DNA of 64,000 bases from Pseudomonadales bacterium (GCA_022825925.1 JAJDVW010000037.1:1-64000), one strand, 5' to 3'. Positions 1-13,071 are shown, counted from the stretch's first letter. The notes: generated by a model from the letters alone, not told the origin. Made by a program: numbers and translations.

Positions 1-513
1 CTGGTCCAGGATCTCGCGGCCCAGCGTGCCCTGGCCCGCGATGACGGCATCGTCCTCGAACGGGTGCACGAGGACGAGTCCGCGCTCCTCCGCCAGCCCG
101 TGCGTGTAGGTGAGCGTCTCCGCGAACCGGTCTCCGTGCAGGAACACCTCGGCGCCGAACACCTTGGTCTGCTCGACCTTCGCGTTCGGCGTGTGGCGCG
201 GCATGACGATGGTCACGGGAATGCCGAGGCGCGAGCCGTGGTAGGCCAGGGCCTGGGCATGGTTCCCCGCGGACATGGCGATGACGCCGGCGTCGCGTTC
301 GGCGGCGTCGAGGAGTAGCAGGCGGTTCAGCGCGCCCCGTTCCTTGAACGACGCGGTGAACTGCAGGTTCTCGAACTTGAGATGCAGGTCCGCCCCGAGG
401 TTGGCCGACAACGTCTCGGAACGCAGCAGCGGCGTGCGTACGACATGCTCGCCGATCCGCTCCCAGGCCCTCTCGATCGCGTCCAACGTCACGGTCATGT
501 CTGCAGCGCCCAT
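1..513 (-). CDS. Threonine/serine dehydratase (PLP-dependent), C-terminus cut by window edge
   Basis: Minus-strand translation MGAADMTVTLDAIERAWERIGEHVVRTPLL...ADLHLKFENLQFTASFKERGALNRLL...VIAMSAGNHAQALAYHG matches the fold-type II threonine deaminase motif (SFKERGA, AGNHAQ). Confidence 0.85.
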   Translation of the reverse strand, partial: MGAADMTVTLDAIERAWERIGEHVVRTPLLRSETLSANLGADLHLKFENLQFTASFKERGALNRLLLLDAAERDAGVIAMSAGNHAQALAYHGSRLGIPVTIVMPRHTPNAKVEQTKVFGAEVFLHGDRFAETLTYTHGLAEERGLVLVHPFEDDAVIAGQGTLGREILDQ

Positions 514-558
514 CCGCCGCCGCTCCCGGCGGGCGGCGCAGTATAGCCGCGCCTGGAA

Positions 559-1779
559 TCAGCGGTCCGTGGCGTGTCGCGCCAGCGTCCGGACCACCAC
601 GGCGAGGGCCGCGAAGACCAGCACGCCCGCGAGCGCGAAGGCGGCGCCGGGGAAGTAGACGGGCGCCGCCGGCGACGTGAACCAGGCGAAGAGCTGCGTC
701 ATCACGGGGGGGCTCACCACCGAGGTGGCGCTCGCCACGCTGCCGATCGCGCCCTGCAGTTCGCCCTGGGCGTCGGCCCCGACGTGTCTCGACATGACGC
801 CGGTGAGGGCCGGCATCACGAGTCCCGAGCCCGCTCCGACCACGATCCAGACGTAGAGCATCCAGCCCACCGGCGAGAGCAGCGCATAGCCGAGCAGGCT
901 GACGGCCGCGAGGGCGAAACCCACGGAGGCGCAGCGCTCCGCACCCCAGGCGGGGATGGCGCGGCGGATCACGAAACCCTGGACGATGAGCATGCACATG
1001 CCGACGAAACCGAGCGAGAACCCGATCTCGCGCGGACCCCATCCGTAGCGTTCGATGCTGAAGAACGCCCACGTCACGGGCAGCGAGTTCTGCGCCGTCA
1101 TGTAGAGGAAGTACGCGGCCAGGATGCCGATCACCACCGGGAACCGGCGCATCTGGCGGAACGCCCCCAACGGGTTGGCGCGGGACGCCCGGAACGGCCG
1201 GCGATGTTCGCGCGCCAGGGTTTCCGGAATCGCGAGCCAGCCGAACGCGACGGTGGCGAAAGCAATTCCGGCGGTGGCGAAGAACGGCGTGCGCGGCCCG
1301 AACTCGCCCAGGAAACCGCCGATCACGGGGCCGAGGATGAATCCCGCCCCGAACGCGGCGCCCATCAGGCCGAAGTTCTGCGCGCGCTTCTCCGGCGGGA
1401 AGAGGTCGGCGACGCACGCGTTGGCGATGGCGAAGCTGGTGGCCGACATGCCCGCCACGAGCCGGCCGACATAGAGCCAGGCGAGGGTCGGCGCGAAGCC
1501 CATGATGAGGTGGTCGAGCCCGAACACGAACAGCGACAAGAGGAGCACGGGGCGCCGTCCGAAACGGTCCGACAGGTTGCCGGCCAGCGGTGCGCAGAAG
1601 AACTGCATCAGCGCGTAGACGAAGACCAGCCAACCGCCGTGGCGCGCCGCCTCGTGCAGGGGGTCGCCGGTGACGTCCACGATCAGCTCGGGCAGGACCG
1701 GCATGACGATCCCGAAACCGACGGAGTTGAGGAGGACGGCGACGAAGATGAACGCCACCGCCCGGTTGGCGGAGGTCAC
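559..1779 (-). CDS. MFS transporter, TetA/DHA1-like
   Basis: 12-TM type hydrophobic protein with GIVMPVLPEL and NLSDRFGRRPVLLLSL motifs. ORF extends to 1863, but a GTG at 1779 is a plausible start that leaves an intergenic region for the divergent aroG leader. Confidence 0.8.
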   Translation of the reverse strand: MTSANRAVAFIFVAVLLNSVGFGIVMPVLPELIVDVTGDPLHEAARHGGWLVFVYALMQFFCAPLAGNLSDRFGRRPVLLLSLFVFGLDHLIMGFAPTLAWLYVGRLVAGMSATSFAIANACVADLFPPEKRAQNFGLMGAAFGAGFILGPVIGGFLGEFGPRTPFFATAGIAFATVAFGWLAIPETLAREHRRPFRASRANPLGAFRQMRRFPVVIGILAAYFLYMTAQNSLPVTWAFFSIERYGWGPREIGFSLGFVGMCMLIVQGFVIRRAIPAWGAERCASVGFALAAVSLLGYALLSPVGWMLYVWIVVGAGSGLVMPALTGVMSRHVGADAQGELQGAIGSVASATSVVSPPVMTQLFAWFTSPAAPVYFPGAAFALAGVLVFAALAVVVRTLARHATDR

Positions 1780-1861
1780 GCTGGATTCCGGGGCGGGCAG
1801 TGCGCGTATCGTCGCGTGAGCGGTTGCTTTTTCGCAAGGGAGCGCAGAGAATCCGCCCGCC

Positions 1862-1957
1862 ATGAAGATCAGCGAGTCGAATCGTCAGGCCGTGCCCGAG
1901 AGACGGATCCGCATCGGACGCCGCTCGGGCTATTGGTTCGCCTACCCGCCCCGTTAG
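1862..1957 (+). CDS. Putative aromatic-amino-acid leader peptide MKISESNRQAVPERRIRIGRRSGYWFAYPPR
   Basis: 31-codon ORF ending in a Y-W-F-A-Y cluster, directly upstream of DAHP synthase and followed by a hairpin and an intrinsic terminator. Confidence 0.7.
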   Translation: MKISESNRQAVPERRIRIGRRSGYWFAYPPR

Positions 1958-1975
1958 CGCGGCGCACTCGCTTCT

Positions 1976-2001
1976 CGAGAGGCCGCGCGGGCTGCCTCTC
2001 G
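1976..2001 (+). promoter_or_regulatory. Leader hairpin between leader peptide and terminator
   Basis: Perfect 8-bp stem CGAGAGGC / GCCTCTCG. Confidence 0.6.
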
Positions 2002-2005
2002 ACCG

Positions 2006-2044
2006 AACCCCGACAGGTAGCCGCCTTCGGGGTTTTTGCGTTTT
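2006..2044 (+). terminator. Intrinsic terminator (attenuator) upstream of DAHP synthase
   Basis: Perfect 8-bp stem AACCCCGA (2006-2013) / TCGGGGTT (2027-2034) followed by TTTGCGTTTT. Confidence 0.75.
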
Positions 2045-2054
2045 GGAGGGTCCC

Positions 2055-3131
2055 ATGCACACACCGACGGAGAATCTCAACGTGCTTGCCAACGAGGTCC
2101 TGCCGACTCCGTTCGCGGTCAAGGCGGCGCAGCCGGCGCCGGAGGCGGTCATGGATCGGGTCACCGACGCGCGCCACCAGGTACGCAAGATCCTGGAGCG
2201 GCGCGACCACCGCCTGCTCGTGGTCGTGGGCCCGTGCTCCATTCATGACGTGGACGCCGCGCTGGAATACGCCCGCCGGCTGAACGCCGTCGCGGCCCGG
2301 ACGAGTGACAGCCTGCTCGTCGTCATGCGCGCCTACTTCGAGAAGCCCCGCACGACCGTCGGCTGGAAGGGGCTGATCAACGATCCGTATCTCGACGATT
2401 CGTTCCACATCGAGGACGGCATCCAGATCGCGCGCCGGCTGCTCATCGACCTCGCCGCGATGGGCCTGCCGCTGTCGACGGAGGCGCTCGATCCGATCAT
2501 GCCCCAGTACCTGCACGACCTCATCGCGTGGTCCGCCATCGGCGCCCGGACGACCGAGTCGCAGACCCACCGGGAGATGGCCTCGGGGCTGTCGTCCGCC
2601 GTGGGGTTCAAGAACGGCACGGACGGCTCCCTGGACGTCGCGATCAATGCCCTGCGTTCCGTGACCAAGCCGCACCGGTTCCTCGGCATCAACCAGTCCG
2701 GCCAGGTCGCCGTCATCCACACGCGCGGCAACGACCTCGCCCACATCGTCCTGCGCGGGGGGCACTCCGGGCCGAACTACGACGACGGGGCGATCGCCTC
2801 CTGCGAGGCGGAACTCCGTGCCGCGGACCTTCCCGAGAACATCATGGTCGACTGCTCGCACGCCAACTCGAGCAAGGACCATCGGAACCAGCCCGCGGTC
2901 GCCCGCGACGTCGCCGCGCAGATAGAAGGCGGGAACCGCTCGATCATCGGGATGATGCTGGAGAGCAATCTCTCCGAAGGCAGCCAGAAGCTGGGAGACG
3001 ACCTGAGTTATGGCGTCTCGATCACCGACGCGTGCATCGGGTGGTCGGAAACGGAGTCGCTGTTGCTGGAGCTGGCCGACCGGATGGGCGACGTGCTCGT
3101 GCGGCGCACGGACCTCGCCCGCGCCGGCTGA
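2055..3131 (+). CDS. aroG: 3-deoxy-7-phosphoheptulonate synthase (class I DAHP synthase, AroG/AroF type)
   Basis: LLVVVGPCSIHDVDAALEYA, MRAYFEKPRTTVGWKGLINDP, ARTTESQTHREMASGLS; ORF track frame 2043..3131, with internal start MHTPTEN. Confidence 0.93.
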   Translation: MHTPTENLNVLANEVLPTPFAVKAAQPAPEAVMDRVTDARHQVRKILERRDHRLLVVVGPCSIHDVDAALEYARRLNAVAARTSDSLLVVMRAYFEKPRTTVGWKGLINDPYLDDSFHIEDGIQIARRLLIDLAAMGLPLSTEALDPIMPQYLHDLIAWSAIGARTTESQTHREMASGLSSAVGFKNGTDGSLDVAINALRSVTKPHRFLGINQSGQVAVIHTRGNDLAHIVLRGGHSGPNYDDGAIASCEAELRAADLPENIMVDCSHANSSKDHRNQPAVARDVAAQIEGGNRSIIGMMLESNLSEGSQKLGDDLSYGVSITDACIGWSETESLLLELADRMGDVLVRRTDLARAG

Positions 3132-3167
3132 GCCTGGGATCGCCCTACCGGAGCGCACCCCGGGGGG

Positions 3168-3746
3168 TCAACGGTAGTAGGCGTGCTCCGTCATGGTGTG
3201 GTCGGTGGCGTCCCGGATCGCGGCCAGGTCCGGGACCTGCTCGATCAACGTCCTCTCCACGCCCTGCTTGAGCGTGATGTCGACGGCGGCGCACCCCTGG
3301 CAGCCGCCGCCGAACTGGAGGACGGCGGTGTCGCCGTCCACGACCTCGACGAGCGTCACCATGCCGCCGTGGGAGGCCAGCCCCGGATTGATCTCGTTGT
3401 AGAGCACGTAGTTGATGCGGTCCTCGATCGGCGAGTCCGGGCCGACGCTGGGGGTCCGCGCGTTGGGAGCCTTGATCGTGAGCTGCCCGCCCATGCGGTC
3501 TTCCTGGAAGTCGACCACCGCGTCGACCAGGTAGGGCTCGCTACGTTGCTCGAAGTAGGCCGTGAACGCCCCGTAGTCCACCGGGACATCGTCCTCGACC
3601 GCCTCTCCCGGACGGCAATAGGCGATGCAGGTCTCCGCATGCGGCGTGCCCGGCTGCGCGACGAAGATGCGGATGCCGCACCCTTCCTCCTGCTTCGACA
3701 GCAGATCCTTCAGGTAGTCCTGCGCGGCTTCGGAAATGTCGATCAC
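3168..3746 (-). CDS. nfuA: Fe-S biogenesis protein NfuA
   Basis: A-type-like N-terminal domain plus Nfu domain [22 protein letters not shown]; start taken at GTG 3746. Confidence 0.92.
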   Translation of the reverse strand: MIDISEAAQDYLKDLLSKQEEGCGIRIFVAQPGTPHAETCIAYCRPGEAVEDDVPVDYGAFTAYFEQRSEPYLVDAVVDFQEDRMGGQLTIKAPNARTPSVGPDSPIEDRINYVLYNEINPGLASHGGMVTLVEVVDGDTAVLQFGGGCQGCAAVDITLKQGVERTLIEQVPDLAAIRDATDHTMTEHAYYR

Positions 3747-3942
3747 GACGTTGCTCCCGCCAAACCCGACCAAAGAGCTTGGGTATGGTACCCCGAAACC
3801 GGCACTGGTGCCCGACCCGTCCACGTATCATGAGTCATCCTCAGGACCGCAACCCGATAACTTCTATTGCGCTCATGCAGCGCGGGCCATTACCGTAGCC
3901 GGCAGACAGGTTGGCGCACGGCGGCAGACCCGCCGATCGACG

Positions 3943-7593
<3,651 letters not shown>

Positions 7594-7595
7594 CG

Positions 7596-7712
7596 TCAGC
7601 CAGATACGAAGTGGACGGCGATGGCGGTGAGGATCAGCACGACGAGCACGGCGGCCATGGCATCGGGGATCGCATCGCCGCCAGACTTGCGCGCATCCGG
7701 ACTCCGTGACAT
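7596..7712 (-). CDS. Small single-TM membrane protein (38 aa), hypothetical
   Basis: MSRSPDARKSGGDAIPDAMAAVLVVLILTAIAVHFVSG: polar N-terminus plus one hydrophobic helix, convergent with metH. Confidence 0.5.
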   Translation of the reverse strand: MSRSPDARKSGGDAIPDAMAAVLVVLILTAIAVHFVSG

Positions 7713-7769
7713 GCCGAATCCTCCGATCCCCCGGACCGAGTGTAGCAGCCGGCCCCAGGGCCGCCCGCA

Positions 7770-8438
7770 ATGAGCCGTCCGAATTCCTTCGATACCGCCA
7801 CCGAGGTCGCCGCGTTCGTGCGGGGCGTGTCCGCCCTGCCGCATCCGACCACGCCGCTCGTGCGAGCGCTGCGGCGCGAACTCTCCGGTCGGCTGCGCGG
7901 CGTCGATGCCGGGTCCGTCCACCGCTTCGCACGGGCGCTCGTCCAGGAAGCGCCTTCACTGCGATGGGCAGCCTGTGAAGTGATCGCGGGACACCGCTCC
8001 GCGTACGCGCTCCTGGACCGGACCCGGCTCGAGGGGCTCGGCGCGGGGATGGACAGTTGGCATGCCGTGGACGGCTTCGCGCGCACGTTGTCGGGCCCGG
8101 CCTGGCGGGACGGCCTGATCGACACCGACGTTGTCCACGCCTGGGCGCGGTCTCCCGACCGATGGTGGCGGCGCGCGGCGCTGGTCAGCACCGTCGCGCT
8201 GAACGTCCGTACCCACGGCGGCAGGGGCGATGCGGCAAGGACCCTCGCCGTCTGCGGGATGCTCGCGGAGGACCACGACGACATGGTGGTCAAGGCGCTC
8301 TCTTGGGCGCTGCGCGCCCTGGTCGTCCACGACGGAGACCGGGTCGGAGCATTCCTGCACCGTCACGAGGGGGTACTCGCCGCCCGGGTGGTGCGCGAAG
8401 TCCGCAACAAGCTCGAGACGGGGCGCAAGAACCCCTGA
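7770..8438 (+). CDS. DNA alkylation repair (AlkD-like HEAT-repeat) family protein
   Basis: HEAT-like helical repeats; WARSPDRWWRRAALVSTVALN and LSWALRALVVHD resemble the AlkD family. Confidence 0.7.
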   Translation: MSRPNSFDTATEVAAFVRGVSALPHPTTPLVRALRRELSGRLRGVDAGSVHRFARALVQEAPSLRWAACEVIAGHRSAYALLDRTRLEGLGAGMDSWHAVDGFARTLSGPAWRDGLIDTDVVHAWARSPDRWWRRAALVSTVALNVRTHGGRGDAARTLAVCGMLAEDHDDMVVKALSWALRALVVHDGDRVGAFLHRHEGVLAARVVREVRNKLETGRKNP

Positions 8439-8557
8439 CGCGCCCGCCCGCTTCCCTCCCGAGGTTCTATTCATAGACCCATCGGTTAGTTCCGGCCCGG
8501 CACGCCCCCTGCTACAGTGCCCGGACGCCCGCACGAGGGGGCGGCCGTCCGGACTGG

Positions 8558-8662
8558 CATCCAGGCAGAGAACATCCAGGCAGAGAACATCCAGGCAGAG
8601 AACATCCGGGCAGAGAACATCCGGGCAGAGAACATCCGGGCAGAGAGCATCCGGGCAGAGAG
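8558..8662 (+). repeat. Tandem repeat, 7 x 15 bp (CATCCRGGCAGAGAR)
   Basis: Seven consecutive 15-bp units at 8558, 8573, 8588, 8603, 8618, 8633 and 8648; only A/G differences at two positions; last base abuts the ATG at 8663. Confidence 0.97.
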
Positions 8663-10318
8663 ATGTATCGCTACGACGAATTCGACCAGCGCTTCATAGA
8701 CGAGCGCGTCGCGCAGTACCGCGAGCAGACGCAGCGGTACCTCGCGGGGGAACTGACGGACGACCAGTTCCTGCAACTGCGGCTGCGCAACGGCCTCTAC
8801 ATCCAGCGGCTCGCACCGATGCTCCGCATCGCGGTGCCCTACGGGACGCTGTCCTCGGAACAGCTCCGCGCCCTCGCCGACATCTCCCGCCGCCACGACA
8901 AGGGCTACGGCCACCTGACCACCCGGCAGAACGTGCAGATCAACTGGCCGGCCCTGGAGGTCGTGCCGGACATCCTCGCGGACCTCGCCAAGGTCCGCAT
9001 GCACTGCATCCAGACCAGCGGAAGCTGCATCCGCAACGTCACGACGGACCAGTTCGCCGGCGTCGCCGCGGACGAGCGGGTGGACGCCCGCCCCTACTGC
9101 GAGATCGTCCGCCAGTGGTCCACGCAGCACCCGGAGTTCGACTGGCTGCCGCGCAAGTTCAAGATCGCCTTCAACGGCGCGGCAGCGGACCGGGCCGCGA
9201 TCCACGTGCACGACATCGGCATCCGGGTGGACCGCGCGGGCGACGACATCGTGTTCGACTTCCTCGTCGGCGGCGGCCTCGGCCGCACGCCCGCGATCGG
9301 CAGCGTCATCCGGACCGGACTCCCGGAGCGCCACCTGCTGACGTACCTCGAAGCCATCATGCGCGTCTACAACCGCTACGGACGCCGCGACAACAAGTAC
9401 AAGGCGCGCATCAAGATCCTCGTCCGCGCCATGACCCCGGAGGTCTTTCGCGACCGGGTGGACGCCGAGTGGGAGCACCTGAAGGACGGCCCGAGCACGC
9501 TGACGCGCGAGGAGATCGACCGCGTCCTTCGCTGCTTCGAACCGCCCGCCTATCCCCGGCGCGAGGATCAGACGGCCCTGCTCGCCGAACGGCGGCTCGC
9601 CTCCCCCGGGTTCAACGCCTGGGTGCGGAACAACGTCGCCCCCCACAGGGTCCCCGGCTACGCCGTCGTCACCCTGTCGACCAAGCTGACGGGCGTTCCG
9701 CCCGGCGACGTGTCCGACGTGCAGATGGACGCGGTGGCCGACTGGGCCGACCGCTACGGCTTCGGCGAGCTGCGCATCGGGCACGAGCAGAACTTCGTGC
9801 TCCCGGACGTGCCGCAGGAGCACCTCTTCGAACTCTGGGAGCACGCCGACGCCCATGGCCTCGCATCGGCCAACCTGGGCCTGCTGACGGACATCGTCTG
9901 CTGCCCGGGCGGCGACTACTGCTCCCTGGCCAACGCGAAGTCGATCCCCGTCGCCGAAGCGATCCAGCGCGAGTTCGACGACTACGACTACCTGCACGAC
10001 CTCGGCCCCATCGATCTCAACATCTCCGGCTGCATGAACGCGTGCGGCCACCACCACGTGGGCCATATCGGAATCCTGGGGGTGGACAAGAAGGGCGCCG
10101 AGTTCTACCAGATCGCCCTTGGCGGCCATGCCGGAGACGATGCCTCCCTTGGCAAGATCCTCGGCCCGTCCTTCTCGCGCGACGAGGTGACGGGGGTGAT
10201 CGGCAAGATCCTGGACGTCTACGTGGACAAACGGGTCGAGGAAGAGCCCTTCCTGCACTGCGTGCGCCGCATCGGCATCGCGCCGTTCAAGGAACGGGTG
10301 TATGCCAGCGCTGGTTAA
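8663..10318 (+). CDS. cysI: Nitrite/sulfite reductase (hemoprotein)
   Basis: HLTTRQNVQINWPALE, SGSCIRNVTTD, CCPGGDYCSLANAKS, NISGCMNACGHHHVGHIGI siroheme/4Fe-4S motifs. Confidence 0.93.
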   Translation: MYRYDEFDQRFIDERVAQYREQTQRYLAGELTDDQFLQLRLRNGLYIQRLAPMLRIAVPYGTLSSEQLRALADISRRHDKGYGHLTTRQNVQINWPALEVVPDILADLAKVRMHCIQTSGSCIRNVTTDQFAGVAADERVDARPYCEIVRQWSTQHPEFDWLPRKFKIAFNGAAADRAAIHVHDIGIRVDRAGDDIVFDFLVGGGLGRTPAIGSVIRTGLPERHLLTYLEAIMRVYNRYGRRDNKYKARIKILVRAMTPEVFRDRVDAEWEHLKDGPSTLTREEIDRVLRCFEPPAYPRREDQTALLAERRLASPGFNAWVRNNVAPHRVPGYAVVTLSTKLTGVPPGDVSDVQMDAVADWADRYGFGELRIGHEQNFVLPDVPQEHLFELWEHADAHGLASANLGLLTDIVCCPGGDYCSLANAKSIPVAEAIQREFDDYDYLHDLGPIDLNISGCMNACGHHHVGHIGILGVDKKGAEFYQIALGGHAGDDASLGKILGPSFSRDEVTGVIGKILDVYVDKRVEEEPFLHCVRRIGIAPFKERVYASAG

Positions 10319-10784
10319 GGACCTGCGGGTCGTCCCCGACGAGTGGACCCTGGTCGGCTCCGGGGACGTGCCGGACCCGGTTCCGGACCGGACGATCCTT
10401 GCGTTGGAAGACTGGCTCCCGCGGCGCGCGGCGTCGTCCGGCGGCCGGATCGGGGTCTGGGTCGAGGGCGACACGGAAGCCGAAGCCGTGGGACCGCACG
10501 CCGCGGAACTGCCGCTGATCGCGGTCCACTTCCCGGCCTTCGCGGACGGGCGGGGGCTGTCCCTCGGCGCGCTGCTGCGCACGCGCTACGGTTTCGAGGG
10601 CGAACTGCGGGCGTATGGCGACATCCTCCCGGACCTCGCCCAGTACCTGCACCGTTCCGGTTTCGACGCGTTCGTGCTCGCCGACCGGCGCAGCGCCGAA
10701 GTCGCCATCGCGTCGGTCGGCTCCATCACGGACCACTACCAGGCCTCCGTCCGCCAGCCCGTACCCGCGTTCCGCAGACGGTAG
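10302..10784 (+). CDS. DUF934 family protein
   Basis: LPLIAVHFPAFADGRGLSLGALLRTRYGFEGELRAYGDILPDLAQYLHRSGFDAF; conserved neighbour of cysI. Confidence 0.88.
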   Translation: MPALVKDLRVVPDEWTLVGSGDVPDPVPDRTILALEDWLPRRAASSGGRIGVWVEGDTEAEAVGPHAAELPLIAVHFPAFADGRGLSLGALLRTRYGFEGELRAYGDILPDLAQYLHRSGFDAFVLADRRSAEVAIASVGSITDHYQASVRQPVPAFRRR

Positions 10785-10871
10785 CCGCCGCCGGCGTCCG
10801 TCGGGACACGGCGCCCGGCGGGCGTGTCACAATCGCGCCCGGCCCCTGGCGCTCGCGGAGGCGCTTGTCAG

Positions 10872-12041
10872 TTGAGTCTTGGCGTCGTCGAATCGTTCTT
10901 CCTGATCTTCTCGGGCGCGGCGCTCCTGGCGACGGTGGCGCTCTACACGCGTCAGCCGCTGCTGGTGGCCTACATCGGGATCGGCATGCTTCTCGGGCCC
11001 CACGCCCTGGGGTGGATCCCGGACGCCGCCTTCGTGGAGGACACGGGCGAGATCGGCATCATCTTCCTGCTGTTCCTGCTCGGTCTCGACCTCCCGCCGA
11101 ACAAGCTCCGCACGATGCTCGGCGCCTCCGTCGTCACGGCCCTGGTGAGCACGGCGGTGTTCTTCGCGGTCGGTTTCGCCGTCATGGCGTTGTTCGGCTT
11201 CTCCGTCGCGGAGGCCCTGGTCGGCGGCATCGCCGCGGTCTTCTCCAGCACCATCATCGGCATCAAGCTGCTGCCGACGACGGTCCTGCACCACCGCCAC
11301 ATCGGCGAGATCGTCATCAGCCTGCTACTCATTCAGGACCTGCTCGCGATCGTGGCGCTGCTGGCCCTCGCCGGGTACCAGCCCGGGTCCGGTGACTTGC
11401 TCCAGCACCTCCTGCTCGTGGCCGTGGCGTTCCCGGCCATCGCCCTGGCCGCGTTCGGGGGCGTGAAGTACGTGTTGCTACCGTTGCTGGCCCGGTTCGA
11501 CGCCTTCAACGAATTCGTCTTCCTGCTGGCGATCGGCTGGTGCCTCGCGATCGCCACGGCCTGCCACTTCGTGGGCATGTCCTTTGAGGTCGGCGCCATC
11601 GTCGCCGGCGTGTCGCTCGCGAACTCGCCGATCGCGCAGTACATCACGGACACGCTCCGCCCCCTGCGCGACTTCTTCCTCATCCTGTTCTTCTTCTCGA
11701 TCGGCGCCGCCGTAGAGCCGATGCTGCTCGTGCAGGTCGCCGCCCCGGCCCTCGTGCTCGGCGCGGCGCTGCTGGCGGTCAAGCCCGTGACCTTCCGGGT
11801 GCTGCTCACCTGGCAGGGCGAGAACCGCGACACCGCCCGCGAGATCGGCGTGCGGCTAGGCCAGGCGAGCGAGTTCTCGATCCTCGTCACCGGGGTCGCC
11901 GCAGCCAGCGCCCTCGTCGGCATCGAGGCGGCTCACGCCATCCTGGCCGCCACCGTCATCACGCTGGTCGCGTCCACCTACCTCGTGATCTTCCGCTACC
12001 CGAGCCCCATCGCCGTGTCCGCGAGCTTGCGGCGGGATTAG
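10872..12041 (+). CDS. Monovalent cation:proton antiporter (CPA2/Kef type)
   Basis: GIGMLLGPHALG, LFLLGLDL, GIAAVFSSTIIGIKLLP; TTG start at 10872 inferred. Confidence 0.88.
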   Translation: MSLGVVESFFLIFSGAALLATVALYTRQPLLVAYIGIGMLLGPHALGWIPDAAFVEDTGEIGIIFLLFLLGLDLPPNKLRTMLGASVVTALVSTAVFFAVGFAVMALFGFSVAEALVGGIAAVFSSTIIGIKLLPTTVLHHRHIGEIVISLLLIQDLLAIVALLALAGYQPGSGDLLQHLLLVAVAFPAIALAAFGGVKYVLLPLLARFDAFNEFVFLLAIGWCLAIATACHFVGMSFEVGAIVAGVSLANSPIAQYITDTLRPLRDFFLILFFFSIGAAVEPMLLVQVAAPALVLGAALLAVKPVTFRVLLTWQGENRDTAREIGVRLGQASEFSILVTGVAAASALVGIEAAHAILAATVITLVASTYLVIFRYPSPIAVSASLRRD

Positions 12042-12054
12042 CAGGGGTCGTCCT

Positions 12055-13050
12055 CTACCTCGCCAGGTCGAGGACGCCGCGGCCCACCATCTGCCCGGCG
12101 AGGATGCGGTCGATCGCGTCGGAGAGCGTGTCGAGGGTCAGTTCTTCCCTGAGCGCGGCCAGACTTTCGATCTTCCACGCGCCGGCGAGCTTCTCCCAGA
12201 TGTGGGTCTTTTCCTCGATCGGCAGTTCGACGGAGTCGATGCCGAGGAGGTTGACGTGCCGGAGAATGAACGGGAACACCGTGGCCGGGATCTCGGGAGA
12301 GGCCACGAGGCCGCACGCCGCGAGGCTCGCCCCGTACTTCAGGCCCTTGACGGCGTTGAAGAGGATGTCGCCGCCGACGGTGTCCACCACCCCGCCCCAG
12401 GTCTCCCGGAGCAGGGGCCGGCGGGTGGCCTCCGCGGCGGCTTCGCGGGAGACGATCTCGGCCGCGCCGAGCTCCCGGAGGTACGCATGCCGCGCTTCCT
12501 TGCCGGTCACCGCGTGCACCTCGTACCCGAGTTGCGCGAGCAGCGTCACGGCGACGGATCCAACGCCGCCGGTCGCGCCGGTGACCAGCACGGGCCCCGA
12601 GGCAGGCTTCATCCCCGCCCCTTCGAGCTTGTCGACGCAGAGCGCGGCGGTGAATCCCGCGGTGCCGAGGATCATGCTTTCCTCGAGGCCGAGGCCGTCC
12701 GGCAGGGGCACGGCCCAAGCTGCCGGGATGCGCACGCGCTGGCCGAAGCCGCCCGGCGTGTTCATCCCCAGGTCGAAGCCGATGGCGACGACCTCCTCGC
12801 CCGGGTGGAAGTGGTCGTCGGCGGACTCGAGCACGACGCCGGCGGCGTCGATGCCCGGTGTGTGGGGGAAGTTGCGGGTGACCCCCGGATTGCCGGTGGC
12901 GGACAGCCCGTCCTTGTAGTTGAGCGAGGAGTACCGGACCTCCACCAGGAGATCGCCGTCGGGCAGTTCCGCGTCGTCGCGCTCGACGATCGACCTCGTG
13001 AACCGCCCGTCCTCTTCCCGCGTTACCCGAAACGCCCGGAACGTACCCAT
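12055..13050 (-). CDS. YhdH/YhfP-family (acrylyl-CoA reductase type) oxidoreductase
   Basis: SLNYKDGLSATGNPGVTRNFPHTPGIDAAG, VLVTGATGGVGSVAVTLLAQLGYEV. Confidence 0.92.
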   Translation of the reverse strand: MGTFRAFRVTREEDGRFTRSIVERDDAELPDGDLLVEVRYSSLNYKDGLSATGNPGVTRNFPHTPGIDAAGVVLESADDHFHPGEEVVAIGFDLGMNTPGGFGQRVRIPAAWAVPLPDGLGLEESMILGTAGFTAALCVDKLEGAGMKPASGPVLVTGATGGVGSVAVTLLAQLGYEVHAVTGKEARHAYLRELGAAEIVSREAAAEATRRPLLRETWGGVVDTVGGDILFNAVKGLKYGASLAACGLVASPEIPATVFPFILRHVNLLGIDSVELPIEEKTHIWEKLAGAWKIESLAALREELTLDTLSDAIDRILAGQMVGRGVLDLAR

Positions 13051-13071
13051 GTATCAGTCTCTCCCGTCATT

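Noticed and set aside
3830-3942. Riboswitch (cobalamin or SAH type) upstream of metH
   Set aside because: I could not recognise the conserved core motifs of either class; would need an Infernal search
8558-8662. Possible CRISPR array
   Set aside because: Units are contiguous with no spacers and no cas genes nearby
8517-8699. Small ORF with IQAEN/IRAEN pentapeptide-like repeats
   Set aside because: Translation of the 15-bp nucleotide repeat in a non-cysI frame; more likely a 5' UTR repeat than a protein
10805-10828. GACACG...CGTGTC hairpin after DUF934 gene
   Set aside because: Short 6-bp stem with large loop and no U-tract; too weak to call a terminator
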